DNA of 64,000 nucleotides from Thiemannella venezuelensis (GCF_014203605.1 NZ_JACHJJ010000026.1:61623-125622); one strand, 5' to 3'. Counted from the first letter of the stretch, positions 34,531 through 44,196 are shown. Made by a program: numbers and translations. The notes: generated from the sequence alone by a model not told the origin.

Positions 34531-34821
34531 TTAGTGCACGTCCGGACGCAGGACCTTGGTGCGGAGGATGCCCTCGTTGAGGTTCATCTGCCGGTCGAGC
34601 TCCTTGACCGTGGCGGGCTCCGCGGTCAAGTCGATGACGGCGTAGATGCCCTCGGGCTTCTTGGCGATGTCGTAGGACAGCCGACGACGGCCCCACACGT
34701 CGACCTTCTCCACGGTGCCGCCGTCATTGCGGACCACCGTGAGGAACTGGTCGAGGGAAGGGGCCACCGTGCGCTCATCGAGCGAAGGGTCGAGGATGAC
34801 CATCACTTCGTAACGACGCAT
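34531..34821 (-). CDS. rpsF: 30S ribosomal protein S6
   Basis: A 96-residue S6 from ATG 34821 with AGAGGAGG about 13 bases upstream. The fold is intact: [48 protein letters not shown] and [14 protein letters not shown]6 pairs with S18 on the 30S platform. It is first in the operon. The upstream leader (34822-35000) is 180 bases or more and includes a small GTCACG/CGTGAC hairpin. Confidence 0.98.
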   Translation of the reverse strand: MRRYEVMVILDPSLDERTVAPSLDQFLTVVRNDGGTVEKVDVWGRRRLSYDIAKKPEGIYAVIDLTAEPATVKELDRQMNLNEGILRTKVLRPDVH

Positions 34822-35041
34822 GCTGGCTTCCAACCTCCTCTGGACTGTTGCGGTCACGACACCGTGCCGTGACAGGAGGACGCCGACGTCTTCACCCCGG
34901 ACGCCCACTTCGGCACCGGGATGGCGGGCGGCGGATAACACACCCATACGACGCAGCCTCGTCAGCCTACCAGCGGGTCGGAGGTTCAGCGGACTTTCCG
35001 GAGGGAACCCCCACTGACAGAGGAAGAGGGGGGTGTGATCC

Positions 35042-35377
35042 ATGTCGCACGTCATCCGTCCTGCGGGAAAGCCCGTCATCCGTCCCACGGGGAAGCCGGC
35101 GTCGAGGTTCACTCTGAACACCGACGGCCGGCGCCACCCCGTCCAGAACATCCTGAGCGTCACCACGCTCGTCCTCGGCCTGGTGGCCCTGGTCGCCACC
35201 TTCTCCCCGGCGTCGCACGTGATCGCGTCGTGGGCCGGGCTGCTGGGCTTCGCCGGGGGTCTCTACTCGCAGTACCTCTCGGCGACCACGCCCGAGCGGG
35301 TGCTCAACATCGTGGGCATCGTGGCCTCGTTCGTGGGTGTGGCCTTCGGCATCTTCTACGGCGGCTTCGTGCCGTGA
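35042..35377 (+). CDS. Conserved small membrane protein
   Basis: A 111-residue protein starting [33 protein letters not shown], which holds a repeated VIRP-x-GKP motif (residues 4-18). Three hydrophobic segments follow: about 35-55 ([19 protein letters not shown]), 60-80 and 88-108. It is divergent from the rpsF operon, and homologs are common in actinobacteria without a defined role. It ends at a strong convergent hairpin. Confidence 0.75.
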   Translation: MSHVIRPAGKPVIRPTGKPASRFTLNTDGRRHPVQNILSVTTLVLGLVALVATFSPASHVIASWAGLLGFAGGLYSQYLSATTPERVLNIVGIVASFVGVAFGIFYGGFVP

Positions 35378-35432
35378 GCCCGGCGCCGTGAACCCCCGCA
35401 CCGGAAGGTCCGGCGCCGGGGCCGGGCGCCAT

Positions 35433-35481
35433 GGGACGTACGGTGCCCCGGGCACCGTGGGCCCGCGGCGCCGTACGTCCC
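35433..35481. terminator. Bidirectional terminator hairpin
   Basis: Arms GGGACGTACGGTGCC (35433-35447) and GGCGCCGTACGTCCC (35467-35481) pair with a single mismatch (a G-U pair in one RNA orientation). It lies between the convergent 111-residue and 59-residue protein genes. Confidence 0.75.
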
Positions 35482-35486
35482 CGCCG

Positions 35487-35666
35487 TCAGCCCAGGTGCA
35501 GGTCGACCCCGAGCAGGACGAGGAACCACAGCAGGACGGCGAGCAGCGCCTCGGCGATGTCCTTGAGCAGCGCCGGGGTGATGTAGTCGTACACCCAGGC
35601 CACGTACAGGCCGACCAGGATGTAGATGAGGCCGATCAGGCTGATCCCTCTGCGGTAGTAGGCCAT
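35487..35666 (-). CDS. Small two-helix membrane protein (59 aa)
   Basis: A short gene easily missed. ATG 35666 has GAGGAG 8 bases upstream and gives MAYYRRGISLIGLIYILVGL and so on, ending GVDLHLG. Two hydrophobic helices, about residues 8-28 and 38-56, are separated by the polar DYITPALLKD. The strong ribosome site, coherent membrane pattern and shared terminator support a real gene. Function unknown. Confidence 0.72.
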   Translation of the reverse strand: MAYYRRGISLIGLIYILVGLYVAWVYDYITPALLKDIAEALLAVLLWFLVLLGVDLHLG

Positions 35667-35761
35667 CGAGACTCCTCGGGGGGACGGCCCGCGGGGCGGG
35701 CGGTGGGGCGCCCCCTCCGACTGCCCCGGGATCAGGCCGCGAAACGGCTACCCTCGGACAC

Positions 35762-36520
35762 ATGCCACGCATCGGAGCCCATGTCGACCAGGACGATCCG
35801 CTGGCCCACGCCAGGGCCCGGGGGGCCGAGGTCGCGCAGTTCTTCCTCGGCGACCCCCAGGGCTGGAAGAGCCCGGTCATCGGCGAGAGGACCAGGGAGA
35901 TCAAGGACTCCGGCGTGGACGTCTACGTCCACGCCCCCTACGTGATCAACGTGGCCACCGCCAACAACCGGATCCGCATCCCCAGCCGCAAGCTGCTCGG
36001 CTCGCACCTGGCGGCGGCGGCCGAACTGGGCGCCAGGGGGCTGGTCGTCCACGGCGGGCACGTCGGCGCCGGCGACGATCCGCAGCAGGGCTTCGACAAC
36101 TGGCGCAAGGTGTTCGAGCGCATGGAGGAGCACGAGGTCCCCGTGCTCATCGAGAACACCGCCGGCGGCGGGAACGCGATGGCCAGGAAGCTGGAGCGGA
36201 TCGCCCGCCTGTGGGACGCGCTCGACGGCTTCGACGTGGGCTTCTGCCTGGACACCTGCCATGCCCACGCGGCCGGGGAGGAGCTGGCCGACGTGGTCGA
36301 GCGGATCATGGCGATCACCGGCCGGATCGACCTGGTCCACTGCAACGACTCGCGCGACGCGTTCGACTCCGGCGCCGACCGGCACGCCAACCTCGGCGCG
36401 GGCCGCATCGACCCCGCGCTCATCCTCGACGTCTGCCGGAAGGCCGGTGCGCCGATCGTGGTGGAGACCCCGTCCGCCGGGCAGGCGGAGGACATCGCGT
36501 TCCTGAGGGAGGGCCTGTGA
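35762..36520 (+). CDS. nfo: Deoxyribonuclease IV (AP endonuclease family 2)
   Basis: A 252-residue TIM-barrel endonuclease that cuts 5' to abasic sites in base-excision repair. The tri-zinc ligands are visible: VYVHAPYVINVA, VVHGGHVG, VLIENTAGGGN, FCLDTCHAHAAG, VHCNDSRD, DRHANLGAG and IVVETPS. The N-terminus MPRIGAHV is the family start. Single gene, with a short gap to the 59-residue protein on the other strand. Confidence 0.96.
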   Translation: MPRIGAHVDQDDPLAHARARGAEVAQFFLGDPQGWKSPVIGERTREIKDSGVDVYVHAPYVINVATANNRIRIPSRKLLGSHLAAAAELGARGLVVHGGHVGAGDDPQQGFDNWRKVFERMEEHEVPVLIENTAGGGNAMARKLERIARLWDALDGFDVGFCLDTCHAHAAGEELADVVERIMAITGRIDLVHCNDSRDAFDSGADRHANLGAGRIDPALILDVCRKAGAPIVVETPSAGQAEDIAFLREGL

Positions 36521-36620
36521 CCCGCCTCCCGGAAAAGGGCCGGTAACCGGTCGTCCCCGGGAGGCTCCGGGAACTCCCGGAGAAATGACCTCCCGCCCGC
36601 AGAAGCCGCAGAGCCCGGAG

Positions 36621-36660
36621 AATCCACAGATCTGCCCGGAAATCCCCAGCCTGTGGATAA
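36621..36660. promoter_or_regulatory. Inverted DnaA-box pair between convergent genes
   Basis: A perfect box TGTGGATAA at 36652-36660 and a degenerate one (GAATCCACA, 36620-36628) face each other as ATCCACAG/CTGTGGAT. They lie in the 180-base gap between nfo and the mannosyltransferase gene. There is no promoter to control here, so a DnaA-binding or titration role is more likely than regulation. Confidence 0.5.
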
Positions 36661-36700
36661 CTTCCCTGGATTACTTTCGTCCGGGAAGGGGTAGAGGTGA

Positions 36701-37864
36701 TTACCCCACCCAGGCGCCGTTCGTGAACGCCACGATGTTGAGCGCCATCAGCGGGCCCATGACCAGCGCGTAGACGACGACGATCCCCGTGCGCCAGCGC
36801 GGTCCCGGGGTGGCGAGCCGGGCGATGAGCAGGAAGAGCGGCCACCACAGCACCGCCGAGCGCGGGATCGACAGGTAGTAGGCCGAGCAGATCAGCGCCC
36901 CCACCTGGAGCCCCACGTAGACGAGCTCGCTCCACCGCCGCAGGTAGAGCAGGACCAGCACGAGCGTCACCCCGACGACCGCCCCGGCGAGCTCCATCCG
37001 GAACGCCCAGGCGAACTGCCCCTCCCCCATCGCCGATTCCCACGTCTGCAGGAACGACTCCCAGGGCCAGACCATCGTCCGGCCCCACCCCGCCTCCTGC
37101 GCGTGCTTCCACGCCAGCCAGTCGCCCGTCCTGCCGTACTGGTAGGCGGAGTAGGCCAGCAGCGGCAGGAACGGCACCAGCAGCCAGGGCGCCTGCCGTA
37201 CCGGGCGGCGCTGGACGGCGAACTCCACGATCAGCGCGAGCGCCAGGAACAGGCCGGTGATCCGCACGCAGGAGGCCCCGGCCGCCAGGAGCGCCGCCTG
37301 CGGCCAGTTCCCCCTGCGGGCCGCCAGCCACGCCGGGACGGCGAAGGCCAGGAAGAGGGACTCGCTGTACCCGGCGAACAGGAAGATCGACATCGGCCAG
37401 AGCAGCAGCGCCAGCACCGCCCGCCGACCGGCTCCGGGCGGGCCCTCGAACTCGGCCAGCCGGGCCAGCGCGACCACCGCGACCGCGCCCGCGACGAGGG
37501 AGATGAGCAGCCCGGCGAGCGTCCAGTCGCCCGTGATCAGGTTCACCGCGCGCAGCGCCAGCGGCATGCCGGGGAAGAAGGCCGGCAGGCCCGGGTCCGG
37601 GTCCCCCGCCGGGTCGCCGCCGTAGCCGTGCTCGGCGATGGTGATGAGCAGGCCCGCGTCCCAGTGCTTCCAGCGTTCCAGGAACGGCGCAACGGTCTCT
37701 CCCTGTGCCATGGCTCTGGCCCCCACCACCACGGCGACGACGACGATGCCCAGCCGGGAGGCGAACCAGAGCAGCAGCGCCTCCGCCGTGGCGGCGCGCG
37801 CCCGCCCCGCCTCGGCTCCGGACTCGGGACCGGCGGCGCGCACGGGCTCGGTGGAGGCTGTCAT
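36701..37864 (-). CDS. Membrane mannosyltransferase-like protein (PIG-V type)
   Basis: A 387-residue multi-pass protein with about ten membrane helices. The first extracytoplasmic loop reads WKHWDAGLLITIAEHGY, the W-D-(A/S)-x-W/Y pattern of PIG-V/GT-C enzymes with a likely catalytic Asp. SESLFLAFAVPAWLAARRGNW also fits that family. These enzymes use polyprenyl-phosphate mannose outside the membrane. It follows the GT87-like gene by 18 bases, and with the PBP gene forms a three-gene cell-envelope unit. Confidence 0.85.
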   Translation of the reverse strand: MTASTEPVRAAGPESGAEAGRARAATAEALLLWFASRLGIVVVAVVVGARAMAQGETVAPFLERWKHWDAGLLITIAEHGYGGDPAGDPDPGLPAFFPGMPLALRAVNLITGDWTLAGLLISLVAGAVAVVALARLAEFEGPPGAGRRAVLALLLWPMSIFLFAGYSESLFLAFAVPAWLAARRGNWPQAALLAAGASCVRITGLFLALALIVEFAVQRRPVRQAPWLLVPFLPLLAYSAYQYGRTGDWLAWKHAQEAGWGRTMVWPWESFLQTWESAMGEGQFAWAFRMELAGAVVGVTLVLVLLYLRRWSELVYVGLQVGALICSAYYLSIPRSAVLWWPLFLLIARLATPGPRWRTGIVVVYALVMGPLMALNIVAFTNGAWVG

Positions 37865-37882
37865 ACGGTCTGCTCTCGCGGG

Positions 37883-39199
37883 TCAGGTGAGGGCGATCCG
37901 GAACCGGTCGGGGGCCTCGTCGAAGACGCCCCCCGCCCGGTCGTCGGCCCCGTCCTGCCGGACCAGGTCCTTGTCCGGCCGGAGGATGTCCCGCACCACG
38001 AAGGCCATCATGATCAGGATCGTGGCGGCCCGGCCCCACACCGCGGTGAAGTAGGTGTCACCGGAGATGCCCAGGTGCGCGTTGCCCTCCTGGAGTCCGA
38101 CCAGGTAGAGCCAGATCGCGAAGAAGTACCAGCACTCGGCGGCCATCCACAGCGCGATCGGCTTCCAGTTGGGCCGGGCCAGCACCGCGAAGGGGATCAG
38201 CCACAGCACGTACTGCGGCGACCAGACCTTGTTGGTCAGCATGAAGGCGGCCAGCGTGAGGAAGCAGAGCTGCGCCAGGCGGGGCCGGTTCCGCGCGGTC
38301 ATGGTGAGGACGGCGATGCCGACGCAGAACGCGCCGAGCGAGAGGACGCCCAGCGTGTCGAGGCGCTCGGCGTCCCCGAGGACCGGCCAGCCCTTCTGGT
38401 TGAAGAAGTACCAGAGCGAGCCCCAGTCGGCCGGGCGCTCCTGGCTGAAGACGTAGAACCGCTTCCAGCCGTCGAAGGCGAAGACCATGATCGGGACGTT
38501 GACCGCGAGCCAGGCGCCCGCCGTACCGCCGAGGGTCTGCAGGAACGGCTTCCACCGGCCCGTCCGCCACGCCAGCAGGAACAGCGGGCCGAGGAACATC
38601 AGCGGGTAGAACTTGGTGGCGATCGCCAGGCCCAGCAGGATGCCCGCCAGCCACTGCCGCCGCTTCGACCAGGCGAGCAGCGCGCCCAGCGCGAGGGCGT
38701 TGGCGGCCAGGTCCCAGTTGATGTAGGCGGTGAGGACCAGCGCCGGGGCCAGGGCGTACCAGAGCGCGTCCCAGCGGCGGGCCGGACCGGCCAGCGCGGC
38801 CGTCATCAGCACGCCGACGACCAGGCAGACCGCCATGAGGATGACGGTCAGGTCGTAGAAGGCCGTCCCGGCCTCCAGGCTGCCCGGGTCGCCGGGGATG
38901 ATCCGGCGGAAGAACTCCATGATCCCGCCGATGCCGACGGGATACTCGACCGGGTAGTCGAAGTAGGGGACCTTGCCCTCGTTGAGGTGCTCGTTCCACC
39001 ACAGGGGGTAGATGTCGGTGTAGCAGAAGTTCGTGAACTGCAGCGTGCCGTCGTTCCACGCCGCGTTGAATCGGCAGGGCCACTTCCACAGGTAGGCCAG
39101 CAGCGCCCCCAGCCCCGCGAACAGGGCCAGGGGCAGGTACGGCACCGCCCGCACCCCGAGGCCGGGCAGCGGGTCCCGGAGCGACTCGGCGCTCTTCAT
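37883..39199 (-). CDS. GT87-type polyprenol-phosphate-mannose transferase
   Basis: A 438-residue GT-C glycosyltransferase with about 11 membrane helices. ATG 39199 (MKSAESLRDPLPGLG) overlaps the PBP stop as ATGA. The first loop has FCYTDIYPLWWNEHLNEGKVPYFDYPVEYPVG, where an acidic pair (TDIYP) is typical of the catalytic loop of DUF2029/GT87 mannosyltransferases. ATKFYPLMFLGPLFLLAW and TNKVWSPQYVLWLIPF are also family-like. Coupling to PBP suggests joint envelope work, such as lipoglycan or protein mannosylation. The acceptor is unknown. Confidence 0.87.
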   Translation of the reverse strand: MKSAESLRDPLPGLGVRAVPYLPLALFAGLGALLAYLWKWPCRFNAAWNDGTLQFTNFCYTDIYPLWWNEHLNEGKVPYFDYPVEYPVGIGGIMEFFRRIIPGDPGSLEAGTAFYDLTVILMAVCLVVGVLMTAALAGPARRWDALWYALAPALVLTAYINWDLAANALALGALLAWSKRRQWLAGILLGLAIATKFYPLMFLGPLFLLAWRTGRWKPFLQTLGGTAGAWLAVNVPIMVFAFDGWKRFYVFSQERPADWGSLWYFFNQKGWPVLGDAERLDTLGVLSLGAFCVGIAVLTMTARNRPRLAQLCFLTLAAFMLTNKVWSPQYVLWLIPFAVLARPNWKPIALWMAAECWYFFAIWLYLVGLQEGNAHLGISGDTYFTAVWGRAATILIMMAFVVRDILRPDKDLVRQDGADDRAGGVFDEAPDRFRIALT

Positions 39200-42021
39200 C
39201 GGCTCCGGCCGCCGCTCGCGCTCGGCGTCGGGCTCGGCATGACCGCCGCCCCGGGGGACGTGCCGAAGCCGCCGTCCTGCTGGCCGGTGCCCTGCGCGTC
39301 GCACGAGCCGTCCCAGGGCAGGCACTCGCGGCCCTCCGGCCGGTCCTCCGTCTCGCCGCCGTCCTGGTCCGGCTGCCAGGTGTCGTCACCCGGACCGCCG
39401 GAGTCGAACGGGTCGGGGGTCGGGGTCGGGGTCGGCTTGGGCGTGGCCAGGTTCTTCGGGACGCCGACGCCGGACTTCGGCGGGAACTGCTCGACCTTGT
39501 CGCCGGCCGTCACCTTGGCCATGTAGTCGTGCCAGATCTGGGTGGGGGTGCCGCCTCCTCCGATGAAGGAGGGCATCTCCTCCTCCTTCCAGAGGACCTT
39601 CTTGATCTTCCGGTTCGGCAGGCCGTACTTGTCCACCTTGAGCCTGCGCTTGCCGTCCATGGTGTACGGCACGTCCTTGGACATGCCGACCGCGGTGACG
39701 AGCTGCGGGGTGAAGCCGACGAACCAGGCGTCCTTGTAGCCGTTGTTGGTGCCGGTCTTGCCGGCCACCGGGCGCGAGCCGAGGTTCGCGGCGCCGCCGG
39801 TGCCGCCCTTGACCACGGCCTGCATGGCGAAGGTCGCGTCGGCCGCCGATTCGGGGCTGATGACCTCCTTCTCGCTGCGCCGCTCCTTCACCACGACCGT
39901 GCCGTCACCGACCCGCCGCACCTCCTTGACGGTGTGCCAGTCGACGTGCTTGCCGGCGTTGGCGAAGATCGAGTAACCGGCGGCCTGCTCGACCGCGGTG
40001 ACCGAGGCGCTGCCGATGGTGACCTGGTACTTCTGCTCGTCGACGGCGTAGTCGACGCCGTTCTTCCCGCCGTAGATGGGGTTCTCCTTGGCCTTCTCGC
40101 CGACCCCGGCCTCCTTGGCGATCCTGGCCACCTCCTGGAGGGTGACCACCTCGCCCATCTGCACGAAGACCGTGTTCACGGAGCTGGCCATGGCCTTCAC
40201 CATGTTGATCGCGCCGAAGCTCTGGTTGCCCGCGTTGGCGATCGGCTTGGTCCCCGGCATCTCGATGGGGCTCTTGCCGTCGACGTAGCTCTCCAGGGAG
40301 TGGCCGGCCTCCAGCCAGGCGGCCAGCACGTACGGCTTGAACGCCGAGGCGGCCTGCTTGGTGGAGTCGAAGGCGCGGTTGTTGTAGTCGTCGATGAAGT
40401 CGTCGCCGCTGTAGAAGGCGACGACCCGCCCGTTGCGGGGGTCCACCGAGGCCACCGTGGCGTGGATGGTCGGGTCCAGCCCCTTGGTCCGGGCGTTCAC
40501 CACTTCCTTGGCGTCGAGCATCATCTGCCGGTCGAAGGTGGTGACGACCCGCAGCCCCTCGGTCTCCAGCATCTCCTTCGTGATGCCGTACGTCCTGAGC
40601 TCCCGCTCGACGATGTTGAGCATGTAGCCCCTGAGCCCCCCGTAGAGCTCGGTGGACTTGATCTCCTTGAACTTCAGCTTCTCGAACGGGGTGCCCGAGT
40701 ACTTGCTGTAGGCCCCGGGGTCCATCAGCGCCATGCCGCCGAGCACGTACTCGTAGCGCTCCTTGGTCGCGGCGAACTTCTTCTCCTGCTCCAGGGTGTC
40801 GAACCGGCTCGGGTTCTGGATCCGGCCCGCGAGGTACGCGGCCTCGGGCGGGGTCAGCTCCCAGACGTGCTTGTCGAAGAACGTCTTCGCGGCGGCCTCG
40901 ATGCCGTTGGCGCCGCGGCCGAAGTAGATGGTGTTGAGGTACCGGGTCAGGATCTCGTCCTTGTCCAGCTCCCGGCTGACCTTGACCGCGACGAAGATCT
41001 CCTTGATCTTCCGCTGGATCGTGACTTCCTTGCTGATGCCCTCGTAGTAGCCGCGGACGTACTGCTGGGTGATGGTCGAGGCGCCCTGCACCTGGGTGCC
41101 GCTGACCGTGCTCCAGACCGACCGGGCCATGCCGCTGAAGTCGATGCCGCTGTCGTCGCGGAAGCTGCGGTTCTCCGCGGCGATCACCGCGTCCTGGACG
41201 TGCTTCGGGATCTTGTCGATGGTCACCGGGGTGCGCTTGACGCCGAGCCGGGCGATCGGGGTCTTGCCGTCGGCGTAGTAGACGATGCTTCCGCGGTCGT
41301 CGACGTCGTCCTTGGACAGCTGGGGGATCGGCGTGTTGGCGTAGGCGACGGCGATCATGCCGGAGACGCCCGCGGCGAGGACCGCGAAGCTGGCCATCAC
41401 GATCTTCCAGCTGGGCAGGAAGCGCTTCCAGTTCCTGCGGCCCTCCGGCTCCCCGCCGGGCTCCTGCGGACCGCCGCCACCGCCGCCCCTGCCGCGCCCG
41501 CCGCCGCCGGATCCCGGGCGGCCGCCGCCCGCCTGGGCGGCGAGCATGGCCTGGGTGTCCTCGAAGGCCGCCTCGGCGCGGCGGCCCTTCGGGTCGGTGT
41601 CCCGCTGACGCACTCCGCCGGTGCCCGGCCGGGGGCCCGGGGCCGTGCCCGGGTGGGAGGCGGGAGCCGCACCCGGCCGGGGGCCGGGGGTCGCGCCCTG
41701 CCGGGGCACCGGCACCTGGCCCTGGCGGGGACCGGGGCCCGGGCCGCCCGGCCCCTGCGAGAGGACGGGAGCGCCGTACCGGGGATCGGGTCCCTGCGCC
41801 GGCCGTCCGGGCGGCGGCTGCGCCCCCGGCACCTGCTGCGGCGCGCCCCGGCCCATGTCGCCGGTTTGGACCGGTGGAGACGGGGGGACGGTACGGGGAG
41901 CGGCTCCTGGGTTCGAGCGACGGCGCCGCCCCTGGCGAGCCGATCCGTCCGGGCGCTGTTCGCGCCCGCCCGGCTCCGGGTCATAGCTGTTGCTGTAACT
42001 CACGCGTCCTCGTTCGGTCAT
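39196..42021 (-). CDS. Class A penicillin-binding protein (transglycosylase/transpeptidase)
   Basis: A 941-residue bifunctional peptidoglycan synthase. A long Pro/Gly/Arg-rich cytoplasmic head (1-200) precedes one membrane helix (about 208-228). The GT51 glycosyltransferase carries AENRSFRDDSGIDFSGMARSVW, STITQQYVRGYY and LNTIYFGRGANGIEAAA. The transpeptidase has SAFKPYVL (SxxK), SSVNTVF (SxN) and GKTGTNNG (KTG). A Pro/Thr tail ends the protein. ATG 42021 lacks a ribosome site; GTG 42003, preceded by GAGGA, is a possible start. First of a three-gene envelope operon. Confidence 0.95.
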   Translation of the reverse strand: MTERGRVSYSNSYDPEPGGREQRPDGSARQGRRRRSNPGAAPRTVPPSPPVQTGDMGRGAPQQVPGAQPPPGRPAQGPDPRYGAPVLSQGPGGPGPGPRQGQVPVPRQGATPGPRPGAAPASHPGTAPGPRPGTGGVRQRDTDPKGRRAEAAFEDTQAMLAAQAGGGRPGSGGGGRGRGGGGGGPQEPGGEPEGRRNWKRFLPSWKIVMASFAVLAAGVSGMIAVAYANTPIPQLSKDDVDDRGSIVYYADGKTPIARLGVKRTPVTIDKIPKHVQDAVIAAENRSFRDDSGIDFSGMARSVWSTVSGTQVQGASTITQQYVRGYYEGISKEVTIQRKIKEIFVAVKVSRELDKDEILTRYLNTIYFGRGANGIEAAAKTFFDKHVWELTPPEAAYLAGRIQNPSRFDTLEQEKKFAATKERYEYVLGGMALMDPGAYSKYSGTPFEKLKFKEIKSTELYGGLRGYMLNIVERELRTYGITKEMLETEGLRVVTTFDRQMMLDAKEVVNARTKGLDPTIHATVASVDPRNGRVVAFYSGDDFIDDYNNRAFDSTKQAASAFKPYVLAAWLEAGHSLESYVDGKSPIEMPGTKPIANAGNQSFGAINMVKAMASSVNTVFVQMGEVVTLQEVARIAKEAGVGEKAKENPIYGGKNGVDYAVDEQKYQVTIGSASVTAVEQAAGYSIFANAGKHVDWHTVKEVRRVGDGTVVVKERRSEKEVISPESAADATFAMQAVVKGGTGGAANLGSRPVAGKTGTNNGYKDAWFVGFTPQLVTAVGMSKDVPYTMDGKRRLKVDKYGLPNRKIKKVLWKEEEMPSFIGGGGTPTQIWHDYMAKVTAGDKVEQFPPKSGVGVPKNLATPKPTPTPTPDPFDSGGPGDDTWQPDQDGGETEDRPEGRECLPWDGSCDAQGTGQQDGGFGTSPGAAVMPSPTPSASGGRSR

Positions 42022-42355
42022 CGGGTCTACAACGGCGTGCAGGCGGGTGAGACTACCTTCCGATCCCGGGAGATCTCAGCGCCTTGGCTCACTGGTGGCC
42101 GACCTCTTCTGGGGGATCTCCGTTCCCGAGGACGAGCGAGATCGTCAGATGGCTCCGGAAGCCACCCTGGCAGACCTCTCCCGCGTAGACGTGGAATTCC
42201 CCGTATTCACCATGGGCCCGGAGCACACGGGAACCAGAGCTCACCGCTGCTCCATGTGACCACATAAGCGCCAGACTACGGCTTTTTGACGTTTGCTCCC
42301 AACCTCTTGGGAAAGTCGCTGATTGCAGGGATATGTTGAGTCGACGTATCCTCTA

Positions 42356-42376
42356 GATGTATCGGCTCGATACATC
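42356..42376. promoter_or_regulatory. PadR-type operator
   Basis: A perfect dyad with 9-base arms GATGTATCG / CGATACATC and a 3-base centre, 24 bases before the padR start. The outer ATGT...ACAT bases match the symmetrical half-sites known for PadR regulators. A partial extra half-site CGTATC lies at 42345-42350. Probably represses the padR-ino1 operon. Confidence 0.75.
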
Positions 42377-42399
42377 GACGCGAGAGGTGGTGGTTTCCA

Positions 42400-43083
42400 G
42401 TGGCCGGTGGACGTGGCGGCGTGCTGGAGCTCGCCGTGCTCGGGTCGCTGCACGAGACCCCGTTACACGGCTATGAGCTGCGCAAACGTCTCAATGCTCT
42501 GCTCGGCATGTTCCGCGCCTTCTCCTACGGCTCGCTCTACCCGTGCCTGCGCCAGTTGCTGACCGACGGGCTCATCGTCGAGGAGGAACCCGCTCCCGAG
42601 AGCGCGGTCCCCCTCACCGGCCGCCGGTCGAAGATCGTCTACAGGCTGACCGCGGAGGGCAAGGAACGCCTCCAGGAGCTCCTCACCCAGGCCGGCCCGT
42701 CCGCCTGGGAGGACGAGAGCTTCGGCATCCACTTCGCCTTCTTCCGGCACACCGAGGCCGAGGTGCGCCTGCGCATCCTCGAAGGGCGCCGCAGCCGCCT
42801 GGAAGAACGCCTGGACGGAGTCCGTACGGCTCTCGCCCGCACGCGGGAGCGCCTGGACAGCTACACGCTCGAACTCCAGCGCCACGGACTGGAGTCGGTC
42901 GAGCGCGAGGTCCGCTGGCTCAACGAGCTGATCGCGACGGAGCGGCAGGGGTCCGCGGTGAGCGGAGCGGGCGAGGGCCCGGCCGGGGACGCGGAGCGGC
43001 AGGCCACGCAGGAAGGGACTTCCCGGACGTCCGCGTCCGGAGACGATACGCCGGAGCGGCCCACCGCCCCGGAAGACAACTGA
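42400..43083 (+). CDS. PadR family transcriptional regulator
   Basis: A 227-residue regulator from GTG 42400. The PadR winged helix covers residues 8-90 ([53 protein letters not shown]...[11 protein letters not shown]). A long C-terminal dimerisation coiled coil (130-175) and a disordered acidic tail follow. It is directly upstream of ino1, the conserved actinobacterial pair seen in Mycobacterium (Rv0047c-Rv0046c). Likely represses ino1 through the dyad at 42356-42376. Confidence 0.93.
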   Translation: MAGGRGGVLELAVLGSLHETPLHGYELRKRLNALLGMFRAFSYGSLYPCLRQLLTDGLIVEEEPAPESAVPLTGRRSKIVYRLTAEGKERLQELLTQAGPSAWEDESFGIHFAFFRHTEAEVRLRILEGRRSRLEERLDGVRTALARTRERLDSYTLELQRHGLESVEREVRWLNELIATERQGSAVSGAGEGPAGDAERQATQEGTSRTSASGDDTPERPTAPEDN

Positions 43084-43106
43084 TGACGAAAAGGGGAGCG
43101 AGTGCC

Positions 43107-44186
43107 ATGGGTTCGGTGCGCGTAGCCATTGTCGGTGTGGGCAACTGTGCCTCGTCGCTCGTGCAGGGCGTGCACTACTACAGGGACGCCGACCCCGGCA
43201 CCCGGGTGCCGGGCCTGATGCACGTCACGTTCGGCGACTACCACGTCGGCGACGTCGAGTTCGTCGCCGCCTTCGACGTCGACGCCAAGAAGGTCGGCCG
43301 CGACCTGTCCGAGGCCATCGTCGCCTCGGAGAACAACACCATCAAGATCTGCGACGTTCCGCCGACGGGCGTCACCGTGCAGCGCGGCCACACCCTCGAC
43401 GGTCTCGGCGAGTTCTACCGGGAGATGGTCGAGGAGTCCGACGAGGCCCCGGTCGACGTGGTCCAGGTGCTCAAGGACAAGCAGGTGGACGTGCTGGTGT
43501 CCTACCTGCCGGTGGGCTCGGAGGAGGCCGACCGCTTCTACGCCCAGTGCGCCATCGACGCCAAGGTCGCCTTCGTCAACGCGCTCCCGGTGTTCATCGC
43601 CTCCGACCCCGAGTGGGCCGCGAAGTTCACCGAGGCGGGGGTGCCCATCGTCGGCGACGACATCAAGTCGCAGGTCGGCGCGACCATCACGCACCGGGTG
43701 ATGGCCAAGCTGTTCGAGGACCGGGGGGTCGAGCTGCTCCGCACCTACCAGCTCAACTTCGGCGGCAACATGGACTTCATGAACATGCTGGAGCGCAAGC
43801 GCCTGCAGTCCAAGAAGATCTCCAAGACCCAGTCGGTCACCTCCCAGATCCCGCACGAGATGGGCAAGGCCGACGTGCACATCGGCCCGTCGGACCACGT
43901 GCCGTGGCTGGACGACCGCAAGTGGGCCTACGTGCGCCTGGAGGGCCGCTCCTTCGGCGACACCCCGCTGAACCTGGAGTACAAGCTGGAGGTGTGGGAC
44001 TCCCCCAACTCCGCCGGCATCATCATCGACGCGGTCCGCGCCGCCAAGATCGCCCTCGACCGGGGCATCTCCGGCCCGATCCTCTCGGCCTCCTCCTACT
44101 TCATGAAGTCCCCGCCGGAGCAGTACTCCGACGACGAGGCCCGCGAGTACGTCGAGAAGTTCATCCGCGGCGAGGTCGAGCGCTAG
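43107..44186 (+). CDS. ino1: Inositol-1-phosphate synthase
   Basis: A 359-residue enzyme that turns glucose-6-phosphate into myo-inositol-1-phosphate using NAD+. It feeds phosphatidylinositol and mycothiol synthesis. Closely matches actinobacterial Ino1: [82 protein letters not shown] and [22 protein letters not shown] 43107 has AAGGGGAG upstream; ATG 43083, overlapping the padR stop (TGATG), is a coupled alternative adding 8 residues. Confidence 0.97.
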   Translation: MGSVRVAIVGVGNCASSLVQGVHYYRDADPGTRVPGLMHVTFGDYHVGDVEFVAAFDVDAKKVGRDLSEAIVASENNTIKICDVPPTGVTVQRGHTLDGLGEFYREMVEESDEAPVDVVQVLKDKQVDVLVSYLPVGSEEADRFYAQCAIDAKVAFVNALPVFIASDPEWAAKFTEAGVPIVGDDIKSQVGATITHRVMAKLFEDRGVELLRTYQLNFGGNMDFMNMLERKRLQSKKISKTQSVTSQIPHEMGKADVHIGPSDHVPWLDDRKWAYVRLEGRSFGDTPLNLEYKLEVWDSPNSAGIIIDAVRAAKIALDRGISGPILSASSYFMKSPPEQYSDDEAREYVEKFIRGEVER

Positions 44187-44196
44187 CCGTGCCTCC

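Noticed and set aside
34822..35000. S6:S18-binding leader RNA upstream of rpsF
   Set aside because: A small GTCACG/CGTGAC hairpin is present, but I could not place the conserved CCG bulge motif of the known leader, so it was not called.
42047..42259. 70-residue plus-strand frame between the PBP and padR genes
   Set aside because: No ribosome site or recognisable motif. The 42022-42355 gap is better read as the divergent promoter region, in which I see nothing else definite.
37103..42267. Two long plus-strand frames (about 800-900 residues) over the mannosyltransferase and PBP genes
   Set aside because: Both are rich in Gly, Arg, His and Asp without family motifs. The minus strand carries clear catalytic motifs.
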